A stretch of DNA of 64,000 nucleotides from Quatrionicoccus australiensis (GTDB taxonomy: Bacteria > Pseudomonadota > Gammaproteobacteria > Burkholderiales > Rhodocyclaceae): the NCBI RefSeq assembly GCF_020510425.1, contig NZ_JAHBAH010000001.1, positions 1,426,001 through 1,490,000 on the forward strand, written 5' to 3'. Of the stretch, positions 37,884-45,829 are shown piece by piece. Each line of letters opens with the position of its first letter. The first letter of the stretch is position 1. Position numbers and translations under genes: made by a program. A model generated the notes under the pieces. That model did no database searches and was not told where the DNA came from. It saw nothing but the letters and a program-made list of their open reading frames with translations.

Positions 37884-40438
37884 GCCGGGCGCTGCCAGTC
37901 CACCGGCAACAACTCGCGGGCCGGACGGCCGATGTAGTAACCCTGGGCGCACTGGATATCAAGTTTGACCAGTTCGTCCAGGATATCGGCCGACTCAACA
38001 TATTCGGCGACCACCGTGATATCCATCTCGCGCGCCAGTGAGCGGATGCTGGTGACGAAGGTGCGATCCTTCTCGCTGTTCAGCATGTTGGCGATGAAAT
38101 CGCCCTCGATCTTCAGGTAGTCGATCGGGAAGCGGCGCAGGTAGTGAAAGGACGAGAAGCCTGAACCGAAATCGTCGATCGCCAGCTTGAAGCCGTCGGC
38201 CTTCAGGTCGTTCAGGAAGCGCTCGAGCACAGCCAGGCTCTTTACCGTATCGCGTTCGGTAATCTCGAAAACGATGTTGTGCGGCGCAATGCCGCTCGCC
38301 TCGACGAGACGCCGCAGATCGCGGGCGAATTCCTTGAGTACCAGCGCACGCGGCGACAGGTTGATGAAAATCTCGCCGGCATGGCCGCGCGCCGCCAGCG
38401 TGCTCAGCGCCTGCTCGATGACCAGCATGTCGAGGCGATGGATGACGCCCATCTTTTCGGCAATCTCGACGAACTCGTCGGCACGGATGATCTCGCCGTT
38501 GAGCTCGATGCGCGACAGCACCTCGTAGGCGACGATGCGGTTGTCGGCAACCGAAAGAATCGGCTGGAAGAAGGGCACGACGCGGCGCGCCTCGATCGCT
38601 TCGAGGACCATGACGCTCTTCAGCGAAATGTCGCGGAAGATATCGACCACGTCTTCCTGGGTCGGAATCGCGACCTGATCCTTGCCCGCCGCCTTGGCGC
38701 GATACATCATGTTGTCGGCGAAAAGCAGCAGGTCCTTGGCGCTCTCGGCGTGGTCCGGATAGACGGCGAGGCCGATCGAGGCCGTGCCACGCAAGCGAAT
38801 GCCATCCGGCGTCATCACCTCGATCGCCTCGATCGCCATGCGCACGCGCTCGGCCACCATCGCCACCGAATCGGCCGCCGCTTCCGGCAGCAGGGCGACG
38901 AATTCGTCGCCGCCATAACGCGCCAGGATGTCGCCATCGCGCAGCGCCACCTGCACCTGACGGGCAAAGTGCTGCAGATAGGTATCGCCGACCGCGTGGC
39001 CGTAGTTGTCATTGACCAGCTTGAAGTTATCGAGGTCGATCAGGAGCAGGCCGAAGCTGTAGCCGTGGCGCTGGGCGCGACCGATTTCGTAGGTGCTCAG
39101 TTCCCAGAAGACGCGTTGATTGAAGAGATCGGTCAGCGGGTCGCGCGTCGCGTAATACTCGAGATCGCGCGTGTATTTGTAGATCGCCTTGACCGAGCCG
39201 ACGACGTTGAGCAGCGTGGACAGGATGCTTTCCATGACCAGGTAGCGCGTCTCGTCCTCGAGCATGCCGGCATGCACGCCGATCCCGACGATGCCGCCGA
39301 TCTTCGGCCGGTCGACGAAGAAGGATTTGACGCGCACGGCCACCTCCGCCTCGCTCAACTCGACCACTGGCGCCGTCGGATCGGCGACATGGTGGTGAAT
39401 ATTGCAGGCGCCGATATCGGCAAAGGTCGGCACGTTCTTCAGTTCGTGCCGGATATGGCGCTCCATCATCGCCCGCGTCTCGGGCGAGGTCGGGCCGCGC
39501 CAGAAGATTTCCAGGTCGAACAGTTCGTCATCGATCTTGAACACCGAGAACAGCGTATGCGCCGTAATCACGCTGTTGATCTCGGTGAGCAGGCGGCCGA
39601 CGTAGTCGCGCCAGTCGCGCACGACCTCGGAGGTGATGACGAATTTCTCGAGCAGGCCGATCTCGAAGGTCAGGATGTCCTTGTCCACGGCAATCGCGCG
39701 CAGCTTCTCGAGCAGCCGGCCGAGCGCGGTGACGACACGGTTCAGTTCGACGAAGCCGAGATCGGTCTTGTCGAGCGCGATATGGCGCAGGTCGCCGACC
39801 GCATTGACCTGATCGAAACCGGCCAGCAGCCGGCCGACCGAGCCTTCGATACGGCGCCCCACCCACCATACGGCAGCCAGCGCCAGCAGACCGACGATGG
39901 GCAGCAGCACGGCAAAGGCGAGCATCAACTGATGCCGCGCATCGGCGAGCAGGCCGGCGTATTCCTGGCGCACTTCGACGGCGCCGAGCACGCTGCCGAC
40001 CTGGGCGTTGGTATGGCAGCCCAGGCAACGTGTTTCGGCGACCAGCGGGTAAACGTGGCGGGCATAATCAAGAGTGTCGCGGCGCAAGGGCTGGCCGCTG
40101 GCGAAAACACTGCGCAATTCGTCGTCGAGCGGCGGTTGCTCGATCTCGTGATAGAGGGCTTCGACCACCGGGCCGCGATAGATCTGCACGGTCAGGCCGC
40201 TGTCCTTGCCCGATTCCGCCATCGCCTTGAGGAAGGCCGTCGCCTGACTGCGCTGCCAGCCCTGGCTCATCAACTGGTACATCGAGGCGAAGGCGATCCG
40301 GCTGGTCGCTTCCGAGGTGCGTGCGGCATTGGCCCGTACCAGACTGTCGAAAACCCGCTCCAGCGACCAGTAGGCGCCACCGAAAAACAGGGCTGCCACA
40401 ATGGCCGAGGCCCCGAACAGAAAGTGTTTGATCCGCAT
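37880..40438 (-). CDS. GGDEF-EAL protein with periplasmic CxxCH haem motif
   Basis: An 852-residue membrane protein. Membrane helices at about 8-28 and 168-190 bracket a periplasmic domain (DUF3365-like) with CLGCH at residues 138-142, a c-type haem attachment motif. A linker or PAS/GAF-like region follows to about 420. A GGDEF domain carries an intact RYGGDEF (509-513), and an EAL domain reads EVL at 639-641 with DDFGSGFSSFHYLRRF. Both c-di-GMP synthesis and breakdown are possible. The haem suggests that redox state, oxygen or NO controls the output. It stands alone on its strand. Confidence 0.9.
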   Translation of the reverse strand: MRIKHFLFGASAIVAALFFGGAYWSLERVFDSLVRANAARTSEATSRIAFASMYQLMSQGWQRSQATAFLKAMAESGKDSGLTVQIYRGPVVEALYHEIEQPPLDDELRSVFASGQPLRRDTLDYARHVYPLVAETRCLGCHTNAQVGSVLGAVEVRQEYAGLLADARHQLMLAFAVLLPIVGLLALAAVWWVGRRIEGSVGRLLAGFDQVNAVGDLRHIALDKTDLGFVELNRVVTALGRLLEKLRAIAVDKDILTFEIGLLEKFVITSEVVRDWRDYVGRLLTEINSVITAHTLFSVFKIDDELFDLEIFWRGPTSPETRAMMERHIRHELKNVPTFADIGACNIHHHVADPTAPVVELSEAEVAVRVKSFFVDRPKIGGIVGIGVHAGMLEDETRYLVMESILSTLLNVVGSVKAIYKYTRDLEYYATRDPLTDLFNQRVFWELSTYEIGRAQRHGYSFGLLLIDLDNFKLVNDNYGHAVGDTYLQHFARQVQVALRDGDILARYGGDEFVALLPEAAADSVAMVAERVRMAIEAIEVMTPDGIRLRGTASIGLAVYPDHAESAKDLLLFADNMMYRAKAAGKDQVAIPTQEDVVDIFRDISLKSVMVLEAIEARRVVPFFQPILSVADNRIVAYEVLSRIELNGEIIRADEFVEIAEKMGVIHRLDMLVIEQALSTLAARGHAGEIFINLSPRALVLKEFARDLRRLVEASGIAPHNIVFEITERDTVKSLAVLERFLNDLKADGFKLAIDDFGSGFSSFHYLRRFPIDYLKIEGDFIANMLNSEKDRTFVTSIRSLAREMDITVVAEYVESADILDELVKLDIQCAQGYYIGRPARELLPVDWQRPA

Positions 40439-40612
40439 GATCCATGCCTTGTGTTGATTGCGTGATTATCACCGAAACACCATGGCAACGAATTCGCAAC
40501 AACCCGTAATTTTGCTGGTAATAACCGGTAATTCACGCTAGCCGCTAAAATCGGGCAATCCTGTCCGGCCAATCCTGATGATGCAGCCCACCCGCCCCGT
40601 AGCGTTTTGCCC

Positions 40613-41698
40613 GTGAGTTTGTCGCAAGCCATGCTCCGCTGGCTGGCCGGTGCCTTCTTTCTCGGCGCGCTGGGCGCTGCCGCCTGGCGCACGCCGCAAC
40701 CCGCGGCGACGACTTTTGCACCGCCGCCCGAGGCCCGCCTGCAACAACTGCCCACCCTGTTTTTGGCACAAAACCTGCCGTCGACCGATGAAACGCCGCG
40801 CCACGCCAGCCTGACCGAACTCCCCGACGGCCGCCTCGCCGCCGCCTGGCTGGCCGGCGATGATGACAATGCCGGCATCTGGTTCAGCACCTTTGGCCGC
40901 GACGGCTGGCGAGCCGCGCGACGCATCGCCAGCCGCGAAAGCACGGCGGGCGGCACTTTCGCCTGGAGCAGCCGGACCGCTCGGCCGCTGCTCCACGCCG
41001 AGGGCAGCTGGCTGCACCTCTGGTACGCCAGCCACAACCCGCTCGGCGGCATTTTGCTCAATCACAGCCAGTCGACCGATGGCGGTGCCAGCTGGTACAA
41101 GCCGAGCCGCCTGCCGACCTCGCCGCTCGCCGGCAGCGGCGGCGAGCCGAACGGAGCGCCGCTATTGCTCGCCGATGGCGGACTGCTCCTGCCGCTGGCG
41201 CGTGAATTCATCACTGCCCGCGGCGAATGGCTGCGCCTCTCGGCCACCGGCAAGCTCATCGGCACACAGCGACTGCCGGCGGCAGCACCGGCCAGCATCG
41301 CCCTCGATGCGCAGCAGGCGCTCGCCGTATTGCGCGACGCCGGGCCGGATCAACTCGCCAGCAGCCAGGATGGCGGTCGGACCTGGCAGAACATCGCCAC
41401 GCTGCCCGCACTCGCCGGCGCGGCGCCGCTCGCACTGCGCCGCCTGCACAGCGGCAAGCTGCTGCTCGCCGGCCAGACGCCGTCGGGTGCGCTGACCCTC
41501 TGGCTGTCGGACGACACCGGGCTGACCTGGCGGGTGAGCCGCACGCTGGAACAGTCGACCGACGCTACCGCCGATCTTGCCGAACCGGCCCTGCTGCAGG
41601 GGCGCGACGCGCGCATTCATCTGCTTTATCGCGGGCCGGCACGGCAGCTGCGCCATGCCGTCTTCAGCGAAGCCTGGCTGAACGGGGGTGAGTCATGA
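40613..41698 (+). CDS. Sialidase-like beta-propeller protein
   Basis: A 361-residue protein from a GTG start at 40613 (a TTG at 40607 and an ATG at 40631 are alternatives). A hydrophobic N-terminal segment (MLRWLAGAFFLGALGAAAW) could be a signal or anchor. Asp-box repeats are visible: STDGGASWY, SQDGGRTWQ and SDDTGLTW, with SLTELPDGRLAAAWLAGD near the start. This is the exo-alpha-sialidase/BNR fold. The true substrate is unknown, and many relatives of this kind are not sialidases. The next gene overlaps it in ATGA. Confidence 0.8.
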   Translation: MSLSQAMLRWLAGAFFLGALGAAAWRTPQPAATTFAPPPEARLQQLPTLFLAQNLPSTDETPRHASLTELPDGRLAAAWLAGDDDNAGIWFSTFGRDGWRAARRIASRESTAGGTFAWSSRTARPLLHAEGSWLHLWYASHNPLGGILLNHSQSTDGGASWYKPSRLPTSPLAGSGGEPNGAPLLLADGGLLLPLAREFITARGEWLRLSATGKLIGTQRLPAAAPASIALDAQQALAVLRDAGPDQLASSQDGGRTWQNIATLPALAGAAPLALRRLHSGKLLLAGQTPSGALTLWLSDDTGLTWRVSRTLEQSTDATADLAEPALLQGRDARIHLLYRGPARQLRHAVFSEAWLNGGES

Positions 41699-42237
41699 AC
41701 CTGCCGGCCGCTTACGGTCTACTCGCCCACGCCGTCATTTTTGCCGCGCTGTTCGCGCTCATCCCGTTTGGCGAATTCCGCACCCGCGCCGTGCTGACCG
41801 CCAGCGTCACCGCGCTGCTCGCCGGCATTGCGCCCTTCCTGCATGGCGTCTTCGGGCCGCCCTCGCTGACCCTGCTGCAACTGGCCATCCTGCAGATTGC
41901 CGGGCGCACACCATCGCCGCTCTCGTATCGAGCGGCACTCGGTCTACTGGTTTTTGCCCTGTGTTTTTATCCGCTGGCGCTGGGCTGGGGACCGTTCGAT
42001 CCCTATGCTCTCGGCTACCAGCCGCTCGCCGTTCTGGCCGCACTGCTGCCGCTGGGCGGCCTGCTCTTCTGGCGTCGCCAGAACCTCTGGCTGCTCATTC
42101 TCGGCGTCGATCTCGCCGGCTATGCCGGCGGCCTCTTTGCCAACCTGTGGGACGCGCTGCTCGACCCGCTGCTGCTCCTGCTCGCGCTGGCCGTCGTCGG
42201 GCGCCGCTGGCGCGCTAGCGGGTCAGCGACTCGCTGA
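41695..42237 (+). CDS. Integral membrane protein coupled to the sialidase-like gene
   Basis: A 180-residue protein with about six hydrophobic segments and short loops (HAVIFAALFALIPFG, LTLLQLAILQIAG, LGLLVFALCFYPLALGWGPFDPYALGYQ, LWDALLDPLLLLLALAVVG). I do not recognise the family. The ATGA overlap at 41695-41698 makes translational coupling with the propeller protein likely, so the two may form one envelope unit. Its 3' end overlaps the convergent response-regulator gene by 23 bases. Confidence 0.75.
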   Translation: MNLPAAYGLLAHAVIFAALFALIPFGEFRTRAVLTASVTALLAGIAPFLHGVFGPPSLTLLQLAILQIAGRTPSPLSYRAALGLLVFALCFYPLALGWGPFDPYALGYQPLAVLAALLPLGGLLFWRRQNLWLLILGVDLAGYAGGLFANLWDALLDPLLLLLALAVVGRRWRASGSATR

Positions 42238-43018
42238 TCAGCTTGCGGATGCTGCCCGCCTCGAAGGGCTTGTCGCAGATCGCCGAAACACCGGCCCGCT
42301 CGACCGCGGCGAGACGCCCCATGTTCTGCTCGCTGGTCACCATCAGGATGGGCACGTTGTTCTGCCAGCTTTGCGTGCGGATGTATTCGGTCAGCTCGCG
42401 GCCGTCCATCTCAGGCATGTTGTAGTCGGTGATCACCAGATCGACCATGGTTTCCTGCAGCAAATTGACCGCCTGCTTGCCGTCGACCGCCTCGGTGATG
42501 CGCTCGATGCCGAGTTCCTCAAGCAGTCGGCGCAAGTGATTGCGTGAGGCCACGCTGTCGTCGACGAGCAGCACGCGCAGGCTCTCGACTTCGGCGATAT
42601 CCATGTCTTCCGGCGGATTCAGGTAGTCGGCGGCGGCATACAGCGCACGCGACAGCTGCTGCTCGTTGAAGGGCTTGGCGACGATGCTGCAGGCGCCCGA
42701 CTGGCGCACCGGCTCGAGCACCTGCGGCCGCGTCTCGCTGGAGACGAGGATGAAGGGAATGGTTTCCAGATCGGGATCGCCGCGCATCGCAGCGACCAGA
42801 TCGGTACCCGCCATGTCCGGCAGGTAGAGGCTGCTGATCACGACCCGGCCGACGGCGGCATTTTCGGTCAGCGCAGCAAGCGCCGCGGCAGCGCAGTCGA
42901 CGACCTTGACCTCGATGACGCCCTGATGTTCGAGCATGCGCTTGACCAGATTGGCCTGCATGTGGGAAGGCTCGACGAGCAGGACGGACAGGTCAGCCAG
43001 CGAGGTAGTCATTGCCAT
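42215..43018 (-). CDS. Double-receiver response regulator with a degenerate first domain
   Basis: A 267-residue protein made only of two receiver domains. The first (about residues 8-125) lacks the phospho-acceptor: the site reads VVISSLYLPDMAG, with Ser where Asp is expected. The second (about 140-262) is canonical, with LLVDDS, LVITDYNMPEMDG, VTSE and KPF. The first ATG at 43018 or the second at 43012 may be used. There is no output domain, so it probably acts by protein contact, as CheY-like proteins do. No kinase is adjacent. Confidence 0.88.
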   Translation of the reverse strand: MAMTTSLADLSVLLVEPSHMQANLVKRMLEHQGVIEVKVVDCAAAALAALTENAAVGRVVISSLYLPDMAGTDLVAAMRGDPDLETIPFILVSSETRPQVLEPVRQSGACSIVAKPFNEQQLSRALYAAADYLNPPEDMDIAEVESLRVLLVDDSVASRNHLRRLLEELGIERITEAVDGKQAVNLLQETMVDLVITDYNMPEMDGRELTEYIRTQSWQNNVPILMVTSEQNMGRLAAVERAGVSAICDKPFEAGSIRKLISESLTR

Positions 43019-43122
43019 GCGTACACTCCGGAAAGCGGGGTAATGCACGCACTATAGCAGCCGGCGGGCGGCCATGGACAAGCCGGGACGACGGCCAGCC
43101 GGCCATCGTCCCGGAAAAGCGA

Positions 43123-43677
43123 TCAGCCGCGCAGCTTGGCGGCGATGGCGGCAACGCGCTGGCCGTACAGCTTGGCGGTATCGAGATCGCCCTGCGGGAT
43201 TTCCTCGACGCTGGCATCCGACGGCGACTGCACGAGCAGGCCGACCGAGCCGCCCAGGCTATTGACGTCGAGGCGGGTCGATTCCTTCTTGTTGCTCGGC
43301 AGCAGGCCGAGGCTGACCCAGATGCCGCCGTGCTGCGAAGCCAGCGTCTGCAGGGAGATCAGCGTTGCGCCCTTGTCGCCGACCGGGCTGGCGCTGTTGG
43401 TGAAGCCGCCGAACACCTTGTCCTGCCAGGCGCGGCCGTACCAGGGCTTGGACGACGCGTCGGCGAATTTCTTGAACTGCCAGCTCGGGCCGCCCATATA
43501 GGTCGGCGTGCCGAAGATGATGGCATCGGCGGCAGCCAGCTTGTCCCAGCCGCCTTCCGGCAGGTTGCCTTCGGCATCGATGGCGAGCAGCTCGCCGCCG
43601 GCGCCGGCAGCGACGACTTCGGCAACGCGTTGGGTGTGGCCGTAGCCGGAGTGATAAACGACGATGGTTTTGCTCAT
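43123..43677 (-). CDS. WrbA-like flavodoxin-family NAD(P)H:quinone oxidoreductase
   Basis: A 184-residue flavodoxin-fold protein starting MSKTIVVYHSGYGHTQRVAE, whose loop binds FMN phosphate. It continues with AIIFGTPTYMGGPSWQFKKFAD and KVFGGFTNSASPVGDKGATLISLQTLASQHGGIWVSLG, typical of WrbA and related reductases. It reduces quinones by two electrons and limits radical stress. It lies 37 bases downstream of the pirin gene on the same strand, a common pairing under a divergent LysR regulator. Confidence 0.88.
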   Translation of the reverse strand: MSKTIVVYHSGYGHTQRVAEVVAAGAGGELLAIDAEGNLPEGGWDKLAAADAIIFGTPTYMGGPSWQFKKFADASSKPWYGRAWQDKVFGGFTNSASPVGDKGATLISLQTLASQHGGIWVSLGLLPSNKKESTRLDVNSLGGSVGLLVQSPSDASVEEIPQGDLDTAKLYGQRVAAIAAKLRG

Positions 43678-43714
43678 GCTGTTTTCCTTTTCAGGTTTGT
43701 TGGGGTGGGGTTGG

Positions 43715-44422
43715 TCAAGCCAGGGGCGGCAGGTCGAAGAGCAGGAATTCCGCTTCCTCGTCGGCCAGAAACTCGAGTAATTCTTCGTCGGCGATCTTGG
43801 CGCCGTCGCCGCTCGCCAGGTTTTGCCCGTTCAGCGACAGTCGACCGTGTACGACATGCACATAGGCCAGACGGCCCGGTGCCGGACGATATTGCGCCGC
43901 CTCGCCGGCGCCGAGCAGGCGCGCCCAGAGACGGGCGTCCTGGCCGATCGTCGTGCTGCCGGCGGCGCCGTCCGGCGAAGCGACCAGGCGCCAGTCGGCG
44001 CGCATTTCGCCGAGCGGCAGCGCCTGCTGTTCGTAACTGGCCGCACTGCCGGGCGCGGCCGGCTCAATCCAGATCTGCAGCAGATGTGTCGTCTCGTCGG
44101 ACGAGGGATTGAACTCGCTGTGCAAAATTCCCTTGCCGGCGCTCATGCGCTGCACTTCGCCGCGCTGGATGATGCCACCGTGACCGAGGCTGTCCTGGTG
44201 CTCCAGCGCACCCGACAAAATGTAGGTGACGATTTCCATGTCGCGATGGCCGTGCCGGCCGAAGCCGGTGCCCGGCGCGACGCGATCCTCGTTGATGACG
44301 CGCAGCGCGCCCCAGCCCATTTCGGCCGGATCGTGGTAATCGGCAAAGGAGAAGCTGTGCCGCGCCTGCAGCCAGCCGTGATCGGCATAACCGCGCTGTT
44401 CGGACGGACGCAGGACAATCAT
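43715..44422 (-). CDS. Pirin family protein (YhhW-like, possible quercetinase)
   Basis: A 235-residue bicupin. The metal site is visible as RHGHRDMEIVTYILSGALEHQDSLG near residues 55-80 and as GKGILHSEFNPS near 100, giving the His-His-His-Glu set. YhhW-type pirins can cleave quercetin, although the natural role is usually unknown. It starts at 44422 (MIVLRPSEQRGYADHGWL) after a GGAG site; in-frame sequence upstream is intergenic. It is transcribed away from the LysR gene at 44527 and together with the flavoprotein at 43123. Confidence 0.9.
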   Translation of the reverse strand: MIVLRPSEQRGYADHGWLQARHSFSFADYHDPAEMGWGALRVINEDRVAPGTGFGRHGHRDMEIVTYILSGALEHQDSLGHGGIIQRGEVQRMSAGKGILHSEFNPSSDETTHLLQIWIEPAAPGSAASYEQQALPLGEMRADWRLVASPDGAAGSTTIGQDARLWARLLGAGEAAQYRPAPGRLAYVHVVHGRLSLNGQNLASGDGAKIADEELLEFLADEEAEFLLFDLPPLA

Positions 44423-44489
44423 GGCAACTCCTTGTGAATGATCGATATGGCTTGGTCTCCATACTAGGCGTAGAGTTCGCGTCATAACA

Positions 44490-44526
44490 GCGAATTATTT
44501 CGGACTTATCGTTCAATAAAATTCAC
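44490..44526. promoter_or_regulatory. Inverted-repeat region between pirin and LysR genes
   Basis: GAATTATT near 44492 and AATAAAATTC near 44515-44524 form an imperfect inverted repeat. TTAT/ATAA (44506-44509, 44516-44519) nests inside. LysR proteins usually bind such AT-rich dyads in the divergent space beside their own gene. Binding is inferred. Confidence 0.35.
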
Positions 44527-45438
44527 ATGAAAATCACCCTCGACCTGCTGCGCATTCTCGATGCCATCGATCGCCAAGGCAGCTTCTCGGCGGCGGCCGT
44601 CGCCCTGCACCGCGTGCCCTCGGCGCTGTCGCACGCCGTCGCCAAGCTGGAGAGCGAACTCGCCGTCCAGCTCTTCATCCGCAGCGGGCGCAAGGCGACG
44701 CTCAGCGCCGCCGGGCAAACCCTGCTCGAAGACGGCCGCCACCTGCTGCGCGCTGCCGCGGAACTGGAACGCCGCGTGCAGCGCATCGCCACCGGCTGGG
44801 AGGCCGAACTGCGCATCGTCGTCGACGCCATCATCCCGGTCGAACGCATCTACCCGCTGCTCGAACGTTTCTACGCTGCCGGCCACGGGACGCAGATCCG
44901 CCTCACCTACGAAGTGCTCGGCGGCACCTGGGATGCGCTCGCCACCGACCGCGCCGACCTGGTGATCGGCGCCCCCGGCGACATGCCGGCACGCAGCGGC
45001 CTGGCCAGCCGCCTGCTCTGCCCCGATACGAAATTCGTCTTCGCCGTCGCCGCCGGACATCCGCTCGCCACCTGGCCCGGCACCATCCCGAGCAGCGAAC
45101 TGGCACGCCACCGCGCCGTCGTCATCGCCGACACCTCGCAGGAACTCGACGCGCGCAGCATCGGCATCATCGAAGGCCAGGACGCGCTGCGCGTTCCCGA
45201 TATCCGCGCCAAGGCCAGCGCCCAGGTCGCCGGTCTCGGCATCGGCCACCTACCGCACTGGCTGGCCGCCCCCGAACTCGCCGCCGGCCGCCTGATCGAA
45301 AAGCAGATCGCCAGCCCGCGCCCGGCCATGCCCCTGCACCTCGCCTGGCGCTCACGCCAGATCGGCAGGGCGCTCGCCTGGTTTCTCGAGGAATTGGCGA
45401 AAAAGGCGGAAATCGAGGCGTTGACCGGTGGGCTGTGA
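44527..45438 (+). CDS. LysR-family transcriptional regulator
   Basis: A 303-residue regulator. An N-terminal winged HTH (LDLLRILDAIDRQGSFSAAAVALHRVPSALSHAVAKLESEL) is followed by the linker and the substrate-binding effector domain (LRIVVDAIIPVERIYPLLERFYA). It is divergent from the pirin-flavoprotein pair and probably controls them; LysR regulators beside pirin or WrbA genes often respond to redox or quinone stress. The effector is unknown. Confidence 0.92.
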   Translation: MKITLDLLRILDAIDRQGSFSAAAVALHRVPSALSHAVAKLESELAVQLFIRSGRKATLSAAGQTLLEDGRHLLRAAAELERRVQRIATGWEAELRIVVDAIIPVERIYPLLERFYAAGHGTQIRLTYEVLGGTWDALATDRADLVIGAPGDMPARSGLASRLLCPDTKFVFAVAAGHPLATWPGTIPSSELARHRAVVIADTSQELDARSIGIIEGQDALRVPDIRAKASAQVAGLGIGHLPHWLAAPELAAGRLIEKQIASPRPAMPLHLAWRSRQIGRALAWFLEELAKKAEIEALTGGL

Positions 45439-45533
45439 AGGGCGACCTCGGCCCGGACTATGTAAAACGTGAACGAAAATTGCTTGGAGTGATCAATACA
45501 TTCGGCACTGATGGTGAGCAGGATATTTACAAA

Positions 45534-45741
45534 TTGGGCTTTTCGGGTATCGCCCCTGCAGCCACAGGGCGGCCGGCCTAGCATCCAGCAGTGCTCTTGA
45601 AGCTCTATATCTACGGCTATCTCAACCGCATCCAGTCTAGTCGGCGCCTAGCGAAGGAAAGCCCACCTGGACCAGCCCCCCCTGAGCATGCGCATCCGGC
45701 GCCAGAGCATCGAGCATCCCTTCGCCCCCGGATCGGGTTGA
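45534..45741 (+). pseudogene. Remnant of an IS1182-type transposase
   Basis: The first frame reads GIAPAATGRPA, then a stop (TAG at 45579) in place of the usual Tyr, then HPAVLLKLYIYGYLNRIQ and SSRRL, a well-known N-terminal stretch of IS1182-type transposases. After an internal deletion, the next frame reads MRIRRQSIEHPFAPGSG, the C-terminal 'RRQTVEHPFG' motif. A large middle part is gone. The remnant fills the roughly 390-base gap between the LysR gene and vgrG, in which I see no intact gene. Confidence 0.75.
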
Positions 45742-45768
45742 GCAAACCCCAACCCAATGCCAATCGGT

Positions 45769-45798
45769 TTTTTTAAATCGCCTTCGTCATAATATAAT
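45769..45798 (+). promoter_or_regulatory. Possible vgrG promoter
   Basis: A perfect -10 hexamer TATAAT lies at 45793-45798, 32 bases before the vgrG start. A weak -35 (a T run near 45769-45774) lies about 17-18 bases upstream. The DNA is AT-rich compared with its surroundings. Confidence 0.4.
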
Positions 45799-45829
45799 CA
45801 CCATCCCAAAAGCATATTCTGCGTACCCG

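Noticed and set aside
45591..45776. Small intact gene of 61 codons
   Set aside because: Its first part is a transposase fragment preceded by an in-frame stop, and the rest reads Pro-rich out-of-frame sequence.
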